Origin: Klebsiella pneumoniae
GTDB taxonomy: Bacteria; Pseudomonadota; Gammaproteobacteria; Ga0077536
NCBI GenBank assembly: GCA_945862315.1
Contig: CAMAXW010000012.1
Location: 1 to 64,000, forward strand
Direction of reading: 5' to 3'
DNA length: 64,000 nucleotides
Within the stretch, counting starts at the first letter, position 1, and every line of letters begins with the position of its first letter. This document shows, in pieces, positions 1-10,354 of this stretch. The translations under genes and the position numbers were made by a program. The notes under the pieces were generated by a model. The model was not told the origin of the DNA, did not search any database, and worked only from the letters and a program-made list of their open reading frames with translations.

Positions 1-1
1 T

Positions 2-89
2 TGGCGGAGGCGGTGAGATTCGAACTCACGAAAGGTTGCCCTTTGCTGGTTTTCAAGACCAGTGCAATCGACCACTCTGCCACACCTCC
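2..89 (-). tRNA. tRNA-Ser (anticodon UGA)
   Basis: On the minus strand the 5' acceptor arm (positions 89-83) pairs with 12-6 over seven base pairs, one of them T-G. The discriminator is G and CCA is encoded (positions 4-2). The anticodon loop reads CTTGAAA, giving UGA, and the TTCGAAT T-loop is intact. A long variable arm (AAAGGGCAACCTTT) is the hallmark of tRNA-Ser. About 85 nt of transcribed leader may precede it (see the promoter entry). Confidence 0.95.
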
Positions 90-181
90 AGCGGGCTACC
101 GACAACGTTTTCAAGACCGGAACAACAAACTGCTCGGGCCATCACCCGAGGAGAGGGGCCCGGGACGCTGACAACGGGGCG

Positions 182-187
182 AGTATA
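182..187 (-). promoter_or_regulatory. Candidate -10 of the tRNA-Ser promoter
   Basis: Read on the minus strand, TATACT is followed by the GC-rich discriminator CGCCCCG, an arrangement typical of stringently controlled stable-RNA promoters. No convincing -35 hexamer is seen. It lies about 90 nt upstream of the tRNA. Confidence 0.35.
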
Positions 188-233
188 TCTTGGCCGGGTG
201 GCGCTCGGCACGCAGTTGCGCCGTATTTCCAAG

Positions 234-1021
234 CTAAACCGCAGCGCCGGTGCGCGCCTGCCGACCCAAAATCATCAGCCCCGCCACGAGCACGCAGAAC
301 AACACCAGTGAAGAACCCACCGTGCCAAATCCTAGCCCACCGTGGTCGCTGGACTTGGTGAGCCAGTCGCCAAACGTGGCACCAAACGGGCGGGTGAGCA
401 CGAAGGCCAGCCAAAATAACGTAACGCGGCTCAGGGTTGTGAGCCGGTAGGCTAAAAGCACCAATGCCAACAGCCCACCGATGAGCAGCGCGCCGCCCAT
501 GAAGCCCAGGCCGATGTCGTCGGCCAGATAATCGCCGACAGCCGTACCGAGGGTGTTTGAAAATAAAATTGCCGCCCAGTAAAAAACCTCCGCCCGACGA
601 GTGTCGATGCGGCTAACGGACAAACTACCCTCCACCCTGCGCCACGCGAGCAGTACGCTGACCAAGCCCAACGTTAGCAACAGGGCGCCGGTGGCGTAAC
701 CCAAGCCTAGGCTGCGGTCCATGAAATCCGAGAGCGTTGTGCCGGCCGTGCTGGTAGCCAAGACGCCCAGTACAGCAGGAGATTAAAACGCGTTATCAGC
801 AGCTGGCGCGCCAGCAACACGCAGAAAACCCCAAGCAGTAGCAGTGAGCTCGCGCCGTAACCCACTTTCAGCGTCATGGACAGCAAGTCGCCGGCGGTTT
901 CGCCCAAGGTGGTGGCGCAGATTTTCAGCACCCAAAACCAAGCGGTGACCTGTGCTACTTTGTTGATGCTGATCAATCGACCTCGCCACTGCTGGCGCCA
1001 AGCTTCGCATAGCGTGGGCAC
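234..1021 (-). pseudogene. COG4705-like multi-pass membrane protein, frameshifted
   Basis: Two overlapping minus-strand frames together give about 262 residues of one membrane protein related to the COG4705 'uncharacterized membrane-anchored protein' family. The first frame starts at a GTG (1021) and carries WFWVLKICATTLGETAGD. The second carries the internal repeats NTLGTAVGDYLADD and GATFGDWLT, each followed by hydrophobic helices. The reading shifts near 763-766: the minus strand has TGG-GCG-TCT where one more G would give YWAVLATSTAGTTLSD and restore a single frame. One lost base explains both frames, so this is either a recent pseudogene or an assembly error. The family has no established function; the repeats suggest an internally duplicated helix bundle. 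Confidence 0.7.
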
Positions 1022-1043
1022 CCAAAAAAAATTGTCTCAACGG

Positions 1044-1071
1044 TTGAACTTTAGCGGTTTAGCTCTATCTT
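1044..1071 (+). promoter_or_regulatory. Candidate sigma-70 promoter of the yccA-like gene
   Basis: TTGAAC (1044-1049) and TATCTT (1066-1071) are separated by 16 nt and lie about 60 nt upstream of the start codon of the BI-1/YccA-like gene, the first gene of the + strand pair. This is a sequence match only. Confidence 0.45.
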
Positions 1072-1132
1072 AAGCACCAGCAACTGATCATCCTCTGGGT
1101 GAAACAGTCCCCCCACATTAAGGAGTGCACCA

Positions 1133-1801
1133 ATGACAACCAGTATCCTGACCGACAGCAAATCCAGTGCTGCGGTAACCACCAACAAACTCATTCGCAA
1201 CACCTACACGCTGCTGGCCATGACACTGCTCTTTAGCGCAGTAACCGGCGGCATTTCCATGGCGCTCAATGTTGGGCACGGCCTCTCGCTAGGGGCGAGC
1301 CTCGTGGCCATGGGGCTCATTTGGTTTGCCCTACCCCGCACCGCCAATTCGGCGGCTGGCATTGGCGTGGTGTTTGCCATCACGGGCTTACTGGGTTTTG
1401 GCCTAGGCCCACTGTTGAATGCCTACCTCAAATTGCCTAACGGCACCCAATTGGTCATGACCGCACTGGGCGGCACCGGGGTGATTTTCTTGGGTCTGTC
1501 GGGCTATGCGCTGGCCACCAAGCGCGACTTTAGCTTTATGGGCGGCTTTCTGTTTGTCGGGATGCTGGTGGTGATCGGCGCCTCACTGCTCAACATTTTT
1601 CTCGCAGTGCCCGCGATGACGCTGGCCATTTCTGCCTGCGTCATCATGCTCATGAGCGGTTTTATTTTGTTTGATACCGGTCGCATGGTGAACGGTGGAG
1701 AAACCAACTACGTGCTGGCCACCGTTAGCCTGTATTTGAGCATCTTCAATATCTTCGTCAACCTGCTGCAGATTTTGGGCCTCACTAGAAGCGACGACTA
1801 G
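1133..1801 (+). CDS. Bax inhibitor-1/YccA family inner-membrane protein
   Basis: The 222-aa protein is almost entirely hydrophobic, with about seven predicted membrane helices after a polar N-terminus of some 20 residues. It has the family features RNTYTLLAMTLLFSA near the start and FILFDTGRMVNGGETNYV before the last helices. Proteobacterial members such as YccA interact with the FtsH protease, and wider BI-1 members are pH-sensitive calcium channels; which applies here is unknown. The ATG is well supported by AAGGAG 7 nt upstream. A 59-aa membrane-protein gene follows 63 nt downstream and may be co-transcribed. Confidence 0.85.
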   Translation: MTTSILTDSKSSAAVTTNKLIRNTYTLLAMTLLFSAVTGGISMALNVGHGLSLGASLVAMGLIWFALPRTANSAAGIGVVFAITGLLGFGLGPLLNAYLKLPNGTQLVMTALGGTGVIFLGLSGYALATKRDFSFMGGFLFVGMLVVIGASLLNIFLAVPAMTLAISACVIMLMSGFILFDTGRMVNGGETNYVLATVSLYLSIFNIFVNLLQILGLTRSDD

Positions 1802-1864
1802 CAGCTAATGGCGTTAGGTGGCGAGGGCGTGTTGCCTCGCCGCCAACCAGCCCGAGGACACGCC

Positions 1865-2044
1865 ATGGATTGGATGAAAATTGTCAGCGCCGTGGCGCTG
1901 GGGCTGATGCTGATAGCGCTAGTTCCCCGCGCCAAAAACGTGCTCAGCGGCACGCCCAAAGGCACGGCGGCCGATTGGCAAGCCGCCGTGCTGCCGGTGC
2001 TGGCCGTGATCGTGTTTGTGGCGATATTAATGTCAGTGGCGTAA
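1865..2044 (+). CDS. Small conserved-looking membrane protein (59 aa)
   Basis: This 59-aa peptide begins MDWMKIVSAVALGLML and has two hydrophobic segments (about residues 5-21 and 40-57) joined by a basic loop with PRAKNVLSGTPKG, so it probably spans the inner membrane twice. The start at 1865 is preferred over upstream ATGs because GAGGA lies just ahead of it. Short proteins of this shape next to core genes occur in Gammaproteobacteria, but I do not recognise a function. It converges with serS, whose stop lies 23 nt away. Confidence 0.7.
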   Translation: MDWMKIVSAVALGLMLIALVPRAKNVLSGTPKGTAADWQAAVLPVLAVIVFVAILMSVA

Positions 2045-2053
2045 ACCCACCGC

Positions 2054-3351
<1,298 letters not shown>

Positions 3352-3388
3352 TTAGCGACGCACGCCGCCTTCGTTGGGATGAAGCAGG

Positions 3389-3394
3389 AGTATA
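3389..3394 (-). promoter_or_regulatory. Candidate -10 element of serS
   Basis: TATACT on the minus strand lies 46 nt upstream of the serS ATG in the 216-nt gap to rarA. The -35 region is not recognisable. Nothing else is evident in this gap. Confidence 0.3.
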
Positions 3395-3558
3395 GCGAAC
3401 GCAGGAGACGCTTTAGAATCTGTGCGTCGCCGCGAGCGCTCGCACACCCGGCCCACCTGCGGGGGCGAGGCCTGCGTTAGGTGCGCAAGCCAGCCAATAG
3501 AACATCCCTAAACGCCACGCCATCCCGTGGGGCCTAGCCATCACGTGCTCCGGGTGGC

Positions 3559-4869
3559 TCACTCCCCGTCGGCGACGGGTTTCGCGGCTTCACCGCGCAG
3601 ATACCGCAACTTCTCGGCAATTTTTTGCTCCAGCCCCCGCTCCACCGGCTGATAATACTGGCGATCCGCGAGGACCGGTGGGAGGTAAGTCTGACCTTGC
3701 GCATGCGCATTGGCGTGCGCATGGTCATAGCGATAGCCGCGGCCATGGCCCAGCGCGCGCGCCAGTGCCGTGGGTGCGTTGCGTAAATGGTCGGGCACCG
3801 GCAAGGACCCATGCAATTCAATGTCTGCTCGCGCCGCACTCAGCCCCGCATACACCGCGTTGCTCTTGGCGGCGACCGCGCAATAAACCACCGCTTGGGC
3901 AATGGCGAGTTCGCCTTCCGGGGCGCCCAAACGCTCAAAGGTATCCCAGGCGGCGAGCGCTATTTGCAGGGCGCGCGGATCGGCGATACCAATGTCTTCC
4001 GTGGCCATCCGCACCACGCGGCGCGCCACGTAGAGTGGATCACAGCCGCCATCCAGCAGACGCGCATACCAGTACAACGCGCCGTCCGGATGGCTACCGC
4101 GCACGGCCTTGTGGAGCGCGGAAATTTGGTCGTAGAAGACATCACCGCCTTTATCAAAGCGGCGGATGCCAGCACCGCCCACAAAGTCTTCGATGAAGGC
4201 GCGGTCTATGGGCACCCCGTCGCAATGGCCCACGGCGAGTTCCAACAAATTGAGCGCGCGCCGCGCATCGCCATCGGCCGCTGCCGCCAGCGCACTCAAA
4301 GCCTCGTCCGAGATATCAAACGGCGTCTCGGCGTGAAAGCTCTGCGCGGCGCGCGTGAGGAGTTCTACCAGCGCCTCCGGGGTTAAGGCCCGCAGCACGT
4401 AGACGCGCAAGCGAGACAGCAAGGCATTGTTGAGTTCAAACGCCGGATTCTCGGTGGTCGCCCCCACAAAAGTGATGGTGCCATTCTCGATATGCGGCAG
4501 AAAAGCATCTTGCTGAGCTTTATTGAAGCGGTGGACCTCATCAACAAAGACCACCGTGCGACGGCCTTGCGCGCCGTAGGTGCGCGCCTCATCGATGGCC
4601 GCCCGAATTTCCTTCACCCCACTGAGCACCGCCGACACCGCAATGAAATGCGCCTCGACCCGCCGCGCGATCAGCTGCGCGATGGTGGTTTTGCCTGTTC
4701 CGGGCGGGCCCCACAATACCAGCGAATGGATTTGCCCCGCCTCCAGTGCGCGCCGCAGCGGCTTGCCCGGACCCAGCACCTGCGCTTGGCCCACCACCTC
4801 ATCGAGGGTTTGTGGGCGCAGTCGATCGGCCAAGGGCCGGGATTCGGGTGCGCGCGATTCGCTACTCAT
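3559..4869 (-). CDS. rarA: Replication-associated recombination protein A (AAA+ ATPase)
   Basis: RarA (MgsA) is a clamp-loader-like AAA+ ATPase acting at stalled replication forks. The 436-aa protein has Walker A GPPGTGKTTIAQL (about 54-66), Walker B VVFVDEVHRFNKAQQD (about 106-121), sensor 1 FVGATTENPAF and the C-terminal tetramerisation region with GCDPLYVARRVVRMATEDIG. It follows lolA with a 32-nt gap, so lolA-rarA probably share a transcript with ftsK upstream. Length and motif order are normal. Confidence 0.95.
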   Translation of the reverse strand: MSSESRAPESRPLADRLRPQTLDEVVGQAQVLGPGKPLRRALEAGQIHSLVLWGPPGTGKTTIAQLIARRVEAHFIAVSAVLSGVKEIRAAIDEARTYGAQGRRTVVFVDEVHRFNKAQQDAFLPHIENGTITFVGATTENPAFELNNALLSRLRVYVLRALTPEALVELLTRAAQSFHAETPFDISDEALSALAAAADGDARRALNLLELAVGHCDGVPIDRAFIEDFVGGAGIRRFDKGGDVFYDQISALHKAVRGSHPDGALYWYARLLDGGCDPLYVARRVVRMATEDIGIADPRALQIALAAWDTFERLGAPEGELAIAQAVVYCAVAAKSNAVYAGLSAARADIELHGSLPVPDHLRNAPTALARALGHGRGYRYDHAHANAHAQGQTYLPPVLADRQYYQPVERGLEQKIAEKLRYLRGEAAKPVADGE

Positions 4870-4901
4870 GTCGCTACGCGTGAACGCTCACCGCGCCGGT
4901 C

Positions 4902-5534
4902 TCAGCCACCGATTCCGTGGATGACATCCGTGCCTGCCGGTGGGGTAAAACGAAAACGTTCGGGCGCCACACGCGGATTACGCGTGACGGCCAAGAACTT
5001 GATGGCGGTGGTCTGACCCAGATTGTCTTGCAGCCGTAAGGCCACCAGCTCGCCCCCGCGCAGCCCAATCGCTACTTCGTTGAATTGTCTACCAGATTTT
5101 TTGGGCGCAAGTTTCACCCAGTCCACACCCTCCACGGCGGGCATTTCGCTCAAGGTAAAATTGGCGTTGAGGTCAAAATCGTCACCCAACAGTTGCGCCG
5201 CAGAATCCACCGTCCCCGTACTAACAGGGTTCTCGGTGACCTGCGCGAGGTCGACATCGTAAATCCACAGGGTTTTGCCATCCGAAACAATGCGCTGCTG
5301 ATACGGTGCGCGATAGTCCCAATCGAAACGTCCGGGTCTGGCAATGCACACCGTGCCGTGCGAGGTTTCAATGAGCACGCCGGCTTCATCAAAGAGTTGT
5401 TGTTCGAAGTCTGCTTGGAAAGAACGCACATCGGCGAGGAAACCCTGCAGTTGCGCGCTGGCCGTCGCCGCCGTACTGCCCACACACCCGATGCTCAACG
5501 CCGCACTCAACAGCCAATAAATTAAGGCGCGCAT
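4902..5534 (-). CDS. lolA: Outer-membrane lipoprotein carrier protein LolA
   Basis: LolA carries lipoproteins across the periplasm from the inner-membrane exporter to the outer membrane. The ATG at 5534 gives a 210-aa precursor with signal peptide MRALIYWLLSAALSIGCVG and cleavage near SAQLQGF. The mature protein has the family pattern SFQADFEQQLFDEAGV, RPGRFDWDYRAPYQQRIVSDGKTLWIYD and the QVTENPV stretch. A longer reading from 5609 would overlap ftsK and add a non-signal tail, so it is rejected. The start lies 4 nt after the ftsK stop, implying coupled expression. Its exporter partners lolD and lolC are at 18-20 kb. Confidence 0.95.
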   Translation of the reverse strand: MRALIYWLLSAALSIGCVGSTAATASAQLQGFLADVRSFQADFEQQLFDEAGVLIETSHGTVCIARPGRFDWDYRAPYQQRIVSDGKTLWIYDVDLAQVTENPVSTGTVDSAAQLLGDDFDLNANFTLSEMPAVEGVDWVKLAPKKSGRQFNEVAIGLRGGELVALRLQDNLGQTTAIKFLAVTRNPRVAPERFRFTPPAGTDVIHGIGG

Positions 5535-5538
5535 CGGC

Positions 5539-7851
5539 TTAATCTTTAGGTGGCGGTGGGGCGAGCACTTCGCGCGCACCGTTAGACTGCAGCTCGCCCA
5601 CAATACCAACCCGTTCCATGTCTTCCATCATGCGGGCCGCCCGGTTGTAGCCTATTTTCAGCCGCCGCTGGACCCCCGAGATAGACGCACGCCGGGTCTC
5701 GGTCACGATGCGCACCGCCTGATCAAATAACTCATCCTGCTCGCCGCCGGTATCAACGGCGTCAAAGCCTGCACCCTCTTCCATGCCTTCGGCAGGCGCA
5801 TTGACGATGGCGTCGATGTATTCGGGTGCGCCCAAGGCGCGCAGCTGTTCCACCACTTTATGGACTTCTTGATCCGAGACAAAAGCGCCGTGAACGCGCT
5901 GTGGCATCGAGGTGCCCGGCGGCAGATAGAGCATGTCGCCATGACCCAGCAGACTTTCGGCGCCGCTTTGGTCAAGGATGGTGCGGGAATCCACCCGCGA
6001 AGACACTTGGAACGCCATCCGGGTGGGGATATTCGCTTTGATAAGCCCCGTGATCACGTCCACCGAGGGGCGCTGCGTCGCCAAAATTAGGTGGATGCCA
6101 GCGGCCCGCGCTTTCTGCGCCAAGCGCGCGATGAGTTCTTCCACCTTTTTACCGACGGTCATCATCATGTCGGCCAATTCGTCCACGATCACCACGATGA
6201 AGGGCAGGTGGTCGAGCGGCTTGGGAGATTCGCTGTCGTTACGGCGTTTAAAGAAGGGGTCGTATAGCGGTGTGCCGGCCGCGACGGCATCGCTCACTTT
6301 GCGGTTGTAGCCAGCGATGTTGCGCACGCCGAGCGTGGCCATCAGCTTATAGCGCCGCTCCATTTCGGCCACACACCAGCGCAGCGCGTTGGCCGCCTCT
6401 TTCATGTCGGTCACCACGGGGGCCAGCAAGCTGGGAATACCTTCGTAGACCGATAGCTCCAGCATTTTGGGATCGATCATGATCATGCGGACGTCGGCCG
6501 CAGTGGCTTTGTACAAGAGGCTGAGGATCATGGCGTTGAGCGCCACCGATTTACCCGCGCCGGTAGTCCCCGCCACCAACAAATGCGGCATGCGGGCGAG
6601 ATCCACCACCGAGGGTTTGCCCGCAATGTCCTTGCCCAAGGCCAGCGTGAGGCAGGAGGTGCTTTCTTCGTACTCGCGAGATTTGAGAATTTCGGACAAG
6701 CCCACGATTTCGCGGTGCTCGTTCGGAATTTCTAACCCCACCACCGATTTACCCGGAATCACTTCCACCACCCGCACGCTCATGGTGGAGAGGGAACGCG
6801 CCAGGTCTTTCGCCAAATTGGTAATCCGGCTGGCTTTCACCCCAGGGGCCGGCATGAGTTCGAAGCGCGTGATCACCGGGCCGGGCAACACGGCCACCAC
6901 CTGCGCCTCAATGCCGAAATCTCGCAGCTTAAGTTCCACCAATCGCGACATGGCCTCCAAGGCCTCGGCGGAATACCCAGCGATGGCCGCACGGGGTTCA
7001 TCTAACAGACTCAGCGCCGGTAAGGCCGTGTCTGCCGTGGCTTGAAACAGCGTCACCTGTTTTTCTTTTTCAATGCGTTCGCTGGGTTCGATGGCGCGCA
7101 CCATGGGCTCGATGCGCGGTGGCGGGCGATGCTCGTGGCGTGCCACTTCGCTCGCCACGTTGGCCGTACGCACGCGCTGCTGCTGCTGATTTGCGAGCTC
7201 CTGACGGCCTGTGGCCAGCAGCGCAGAGGCCTTTGCTAGCCCGACGAGCGTCCAGTAGCCGGTGGTCTCCATGAGGGCGAACCAAGACAACCCACACAGC
7301 AGCGTGAGGCCGGCCAGAAACAACGCCAACATGATGAGAACACCACCCAGTTCACCGCACAGGGCGATGAGTCCACGCCCCACTACATCGCCCAGAATGC
7401 CGCCCGATTGGTGGGGCATGTCCGGAAATCCGCCATGCGCGCGCACCCATAAAATGGCGCAGCCCATGCTGAGCGTCAGGACAAAGCCGGTGGCGCGCAC
7501 CGATAACCAAGCGTAATCCAACGCCCAGCCTGCGCGCGCTTTGCCGCGACAAAAGCGGTAAGCGGTATACGCCACGGTGACTGCGCCGAGATAGGCGCAG
7601 CCCCCAAATAAATAAAACAGCACATCGGCGAGCCAAGCGCCGAACATTCCTCCTCGGTTGTGGACGGGGCCGACACCCAAGCCGGTATGCGACCAACCCG
7701 GATCGGCCGGGTGATGGGTCCACAGCGAGACCAAGACAAACAGGCCCACCCCACCCGCAGCGACCAACAGGCCTTCCGTCAGGCGTTGCCCAAGATGCAA
7801 ATTGACCGGCTGGGCTACGCGCCGGACTGGCCGTCTGATCGCCTGTGCCAT
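5539..7851 (-). CDS. ftsK: DNA translocase FtsK
   Basis: FtsK is a septal motor that pumps chromosome ends apart and activates XerCD at dif. The 770-aa protein has four or five N-terminal membrane helices (about 28-195), a short linker rich in R, E and Q (about 215-290), the alpha/beta motor with Walker [13 protein letters not shown] (about 428-439) and Walker [15 protein letters not shown], and a C-terminal winged-helix gamma domain ([21 protein letters not shown]). The linker is much shorter than the one in E. coli FtsK. The gene starts a minus-strand run ftsK-lolA-rarA and is divergent from the DUF1820 gene across 227 nt. Confidence 0.96.
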   Translation of the reverse strand: MAQAIRRPVRRVAQPVNLHLGQRLTEGLLVAAGGVGLFVLVSLWTHHPADPGWSHTGLGVGPVHNRGGMFGAWLADVLFYLFGGCAYLGAVTVAYTAYRFCRGKARAGWALDYAWLSVRATGFVLTLSMGCAILWVRAHGGFPDMPHQSGGILGDVVGRGLIALCGELGGVLIMLALFLAGLTLLCGLSWFALMETTGYWTLVGLAKASALLATGRQELANQQQQRVRTANVASEVARHEHRPPPRIEPMVRAIEPSERIEKEKQVTLFQATADTALPALSLLDEPRAAIAGYSAEALEAMSRLVELKLRDFGIEAQVVAVLPGPVITRFELMPAPGVKASRITNLAKDLARSLSTMSVRVVEVIPGKSVVGLEIPNEHREIVGLSEILKSREYEESTSCLTLALGKDIAGKPSVVDLARMPHLLVAGTTGAGKSVALNAMILSLLYKATAADVRMIMIDPKMLELSVYEGIPSLLAPVVTDMKEAANALRWCVAEMERRYKLMATLGVRNIAGYNRKVSDAVAAGTPLYDPFFKRRNDSESPKPLDHLPFIVVIVDELADMMMTVGKKVEELIARLAQKARAAGIHLILATQRPSVDVITGLIKANIPTRMAFQVSSRVDSRTILDQSGAESLLGHGDMLYLPPGTSMPQRVHGAFVSDQEVHKVVEQLRALGAPEYIDAIVNAPAEGMEEGAGFDAVDTGGEQDELFDQAVRIVTETRRASISGVQRRLKIGYNRAARMMEDMERVGIVGELQSNGAREVLAPPPPKD

Positions 7852-8078
7852 TGCCTAATCTATTTCCTTCAAATGATCGATTAAGTTTTTGTGATCTATC
7901 GAGAATCAGATGATACCTAGATACTATTTCGAACACTAGCGGCAACCTGGACCCACGGCCAATGAAGGTCCAAAACGCAGGGCTATGGGCCATCGTTGGC
8001 ACCAGCGGCACGCGCTGGCTCACACCCTCAGCAAGGGGATGCTAGTATCCAAGACACCTCCAGTCGACAAGCTAAACC

Positions 8079-8420
8079 ATGAAGCGCCAAAGCACTTATC
8101 GCGTCACTTTTCACAACCAAGGCAAAATTTACGAAATTTATGCCCGTCAGGTTGCCCAAGGAAATTTACTGGGCTTTATCGAAGTTGAAACCATTATTTT
8201 TGGCGAGCGCACAACGCTGGTGGTCGACCCCAGCGAAGAGCACCTGAAAAGCGAATTCGAAGGGGTGAACCGTACCTACATCCCCCTGCATAGCATTATT
8301 CGCATCGACGAAGTCGAAAAAACGGGGCCTTCAAAAATTACCGAAAGCGGCAGTCGTGGCGACAAAGTAACCCCCTTCCCGGTGTTCACTAATCACCCCA
8401 CTCCCACGCCGAACAAGTGA
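8079..8420 (+). CDS. DUF1820 family protein
   Basis: The 113-aa protein matches the DUF1820 family of Gammaproteobacteria: YRVTFHNQGKIYEIYARQV near the start, GFIEVETIIFGERTTLVVDPSEE in the middle and TYIPLHSIIRIDEVEKTG near the end. It is predicted to be cytoplasmic and beta-rich. Charged and proline-rich residues form the last 25 positions. Function is not established; the neighbours are translation and protein-turnover genes. The ATG lacks a strong Shine-Dalgarno, but the conserved start supports it. Confidence 0.8.
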   Translation: MKRQSTYRVTFHNQGKIYEIYARQVAQGNLLGFIEVETIIFGERTTLVVDPSEEHLKSEFEGVNRTYIPLHSIIRIDEVEKTGPSKITESGSRGDKVTPFPVFTNHPTPTPNK

Positions 8421-8425
8421 GGGCG

Positions 8426-8444
8426 GGCGCCGCCGCCCGCTGCG
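8426..8444 (+). other. GC hairpin between DUF1820 and FemAB-like gene
   Basis: A short stem (GCGGGC with GCCCGC, loop about 6 nt) lies in the 45-nt gap. There is no T-tract, so read-through into the next gene is likely; it could tune the mRNA ratio of the two genes. Confidence 0.3.
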
Positions 8445-8465
8445 AACATTGAGATCCTTTGAAAA

Positions 8466-9623
8466 ATGAGCGCCAAGTCGCTAGAAATTAAAATGATCCG
8501 CCAGCTGAATGAGCTGGAGGCGGCGGCTTGGAATGCGCTGACAGACGGTACAGATCCCTTTCTGCAACACGCATTCCTGGCCGGACTCGAAGACCACGGC
8601 TGTTTGGTGGGGCACGGCTGGGACCCCGTCCATCTAGTGGCTTTTGAGCACGGCACACTGGTGGGTGCGCTGCCGCTGTACCTACGGGATAACTCCTATG
8701 GGGAGTTTGTCTTCGACTGGAACTGGGCCGACGCCTATACCCGTGCCGGCGGACGTTACTACCCGAAACTCGTGACCGCGGTGCCTTTCACGCCGGTCAC
8801 CGGGCCGCGCCTACTGATTCGCGCGGACCATCCGGCAGCCGCAACCATTGGCGCCGCCCTCATCGCCGGCGCATTGGCACTGGCGGAGCGCACGGGCGCC
8901 TCGTCTTGGCATTGTCTGTTTCCCGCAGACGCCCAACTGCCCGCCTTTGAGCACCCCGATCTGCTGCTCCGGGAAGGCTGCCAATATCACTGGTACAACC
9001 AAAATTACGCCAGCTTCGAGGAATTTCTCACTGGGTTAACCTCCAAGCGGCGGAAGGAAATTCGCCGCGAGCGGCGTGGCGTAGAAGAACTCGGTCTGCA
9101 CATTGAGCTGCTAGAAGGCCGCGCGATTACCCCAGCGCACTGGGCGGTTTTCCACCGTTTTTACTGCGATACCTTCGAGCGAAAATTTGGCGAACCACGA
9201 CTGACCCTCAGTTTTATGCAATACCTGAGCGAGCAAATGCCCGAGGCCCCGGTGCTGCTGCTGGCCCGTTCGGGAGAGGATTACGTCGCCGGCGCATTCG
9301 CCCTACGCGGCACGCACACCCTGTATGGCCGACATTGGGGCTGCAGCGGTTATTTTCGCAATCTACACTTTGAAATGTGCTACTACCGTTTCATCGAATA
9401 CAGCATCGCGCACGGCTTGCAACACTTCGATGCCGGCGCGCAGGGCGAACACAAAGTGCCGCGCGGCTTTGTGCCCATCAAAACCTGGTCGGTGCACTGG
9501 TTACGCGAGCCGAGCTTCCGGCGGGCGGTGGCAGAATTCTTGCGCCAGGAAACACTGGCCATCGACCGCTACGTCGACACGGTGGCCGAACATACGGCGT
9601 ATCGCGCGGACACCGAAGGCTAG
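8466..9623 (+). CDS. COG3146/PF04339 FemAB-like GNAT-fold protein
   Basis: The 385-aa protein resembles the COG3146 'peptidogalycan biosynthesis/recognition' family, a double-GNAT fold related to FemAB aminoacyl transferases. Visible signatures are NALTDGTDPFLQHAFLAGLED, FVFDWNWADAYTRAGGRYYPK, TSKRRKEIRRERR and the C-terminal HFDAGAQGEHKVPRGF. FemAB relatives take aminoacyl groups from tRNA, and the gene sits directly before the aminoacyl-tRNA transferases aat and bpt. A tRNA-dependent or acyl transfer role is thus plausible but unproven. No signal peptide or membrane segment is seen. Confidence 0.8.
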   Translation: MSAKSLEIKMIRQLNELEAAAWNALTDGTDPFLQHAFLAGLEDHGCLVGHGWDPVHLVAFEHGTLVGALPLYLRDNSYGEFVFDWNWADAYTRAGGRYYPKLVTAVPFTPVTGPRLLIRADHPAAATIGAALIAGALALAERTGASSWHCLFPADAQLPAFEHPDLLLREGCQYHWYNQNYASFEEFLTGLTSKRRKEIRRERRGVEELGLHIELLEGRAITPAHWAVFHRFYCDTFERKFGEPRLTLSFMQYLSEQMPEAPVLLLARSGEDYVAGAFALRGTHTLYGRHWGCSGYFRNLHFEMCYYRFIEYSIAHGLQHFDAGAQGEHKVPRGFVPIKTWSVHWLREPSFRRAVAEFLRQETLAIDRYVDTVAEHTAYRADTEG

Positions 9624-9631
9624 TCTTGGCG

Positions 9632-10354
9632 ATGGCCAGTGCCAGCGCAGAACCGCCCTTCTTCTGCTTCTCCGATGAGACTTACCGCACCGCACTGCCG
9701 GGTGCGGAGCTCGCACTCAGCGAGCCCAACGGACTGCTCGCCGCCGGCGGCTCACTGCAGCCCAACACGCTGCTGGGAGCGTATCAGCACGGGATTTTTC
9801 CTTGGTATTCGCGTGGTCAGCCACTGTTGTGGTGGGCACCCAATCCGCGAACGGTGTTCTGGCCGGCGCAGTTTCATGTTTCACGCTCGCTCGCCCGCAC
9901 TTTGGCGCGGGGCGAATTTAGCGTGAGTTTCGACCGTGATTTCGCGGCCGTGATTCACGCCTGCGGCCCCGCCCGCACACCACCGGGCGACACATGGATT
10001 ACACCTGCGATGCTGCGCGCCTATACTGCGTTGCACGCGCTGGGGCACGCCCATTCGGTGGAATGTTGGCGCGCAGGAGAACTCGTCGGCGGAGTCTACG
10101 GGGTCGCGGTCGGACAGGTATTTTTCGGGGAATCCATGTTCAGTCGGATGAGTAATGCTTCCAAAGTGGCGCTCGCAGTGCTGTGTCGACAACTGGTCGA
10201 ATGGGGCTACGCGCTGATGGATTGCCAAATGGAAAGCGCCCATCTGAGCTCCTTAGGCGCGCAAGAAATTTCTCGCCCAGAATTCACCCGCTTGCTGACC
10301 ACGCTGTGTCGCACGCCGCCGGCCGGCGACGCGTGGTGCCAACCCGCACCATGA
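9632..10354 (+). CDS. aat: Leucyl/phenylalanyl-tRNA--protein transferase
   Basis: Aat adds Leu or Phe from charged tRNA to proteins with N-terminal Lys or Arg, marking them for ClpS/ClpAP. The 240-aa protein shows the family core: PNGLLAAGGSL, LLGAYQHGIFPWY, WWAPNPRTVF, GVYGVAVGQVFFGESMFS and LMDCQMESAHLSSLGA. The ATG at 9632 is 8 nt after the preceding stop. Its stop overlaps the start of bpt (ATGA), indicating translational coupling of the two N-degron enzymes. Confidence 0.96.
   Translation: MASASAEPPFFCFSDETYRTALPGAELALSEPNGLLAAGGSLQPNTLLGAYQHGIFPWYSRGQPLLWWAPNPRTVFWPAQFHVSRSLARTLARGEFSVSFDRDFAAVIHACGPARTPPGDTWITPAMLRAYTALHALGHAHSVECWRAGELVGGVYGVAVGQVFFGESMFSRMSNASKVALAVLCRQLVEWGYALMDCQMESAHLSSLGAQEISRPEFTRLLTTLCRTPPAGDAWCQPAP

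Noticed and set aside
3678-4386. Long plus-strand ORFs opposite rarA
   Set aside because: They mirror the codon pattern of rarA, show no family motif and lack initiation signals; high GC makes antisense ORFs common.
8002-8018. CCAGCG/CGCTGG palindrome and extended -10-like element before DUF1820
   Set aside because: Six-bp stem and poor -35 spacing are within chance expectation for this GC-rich gap.
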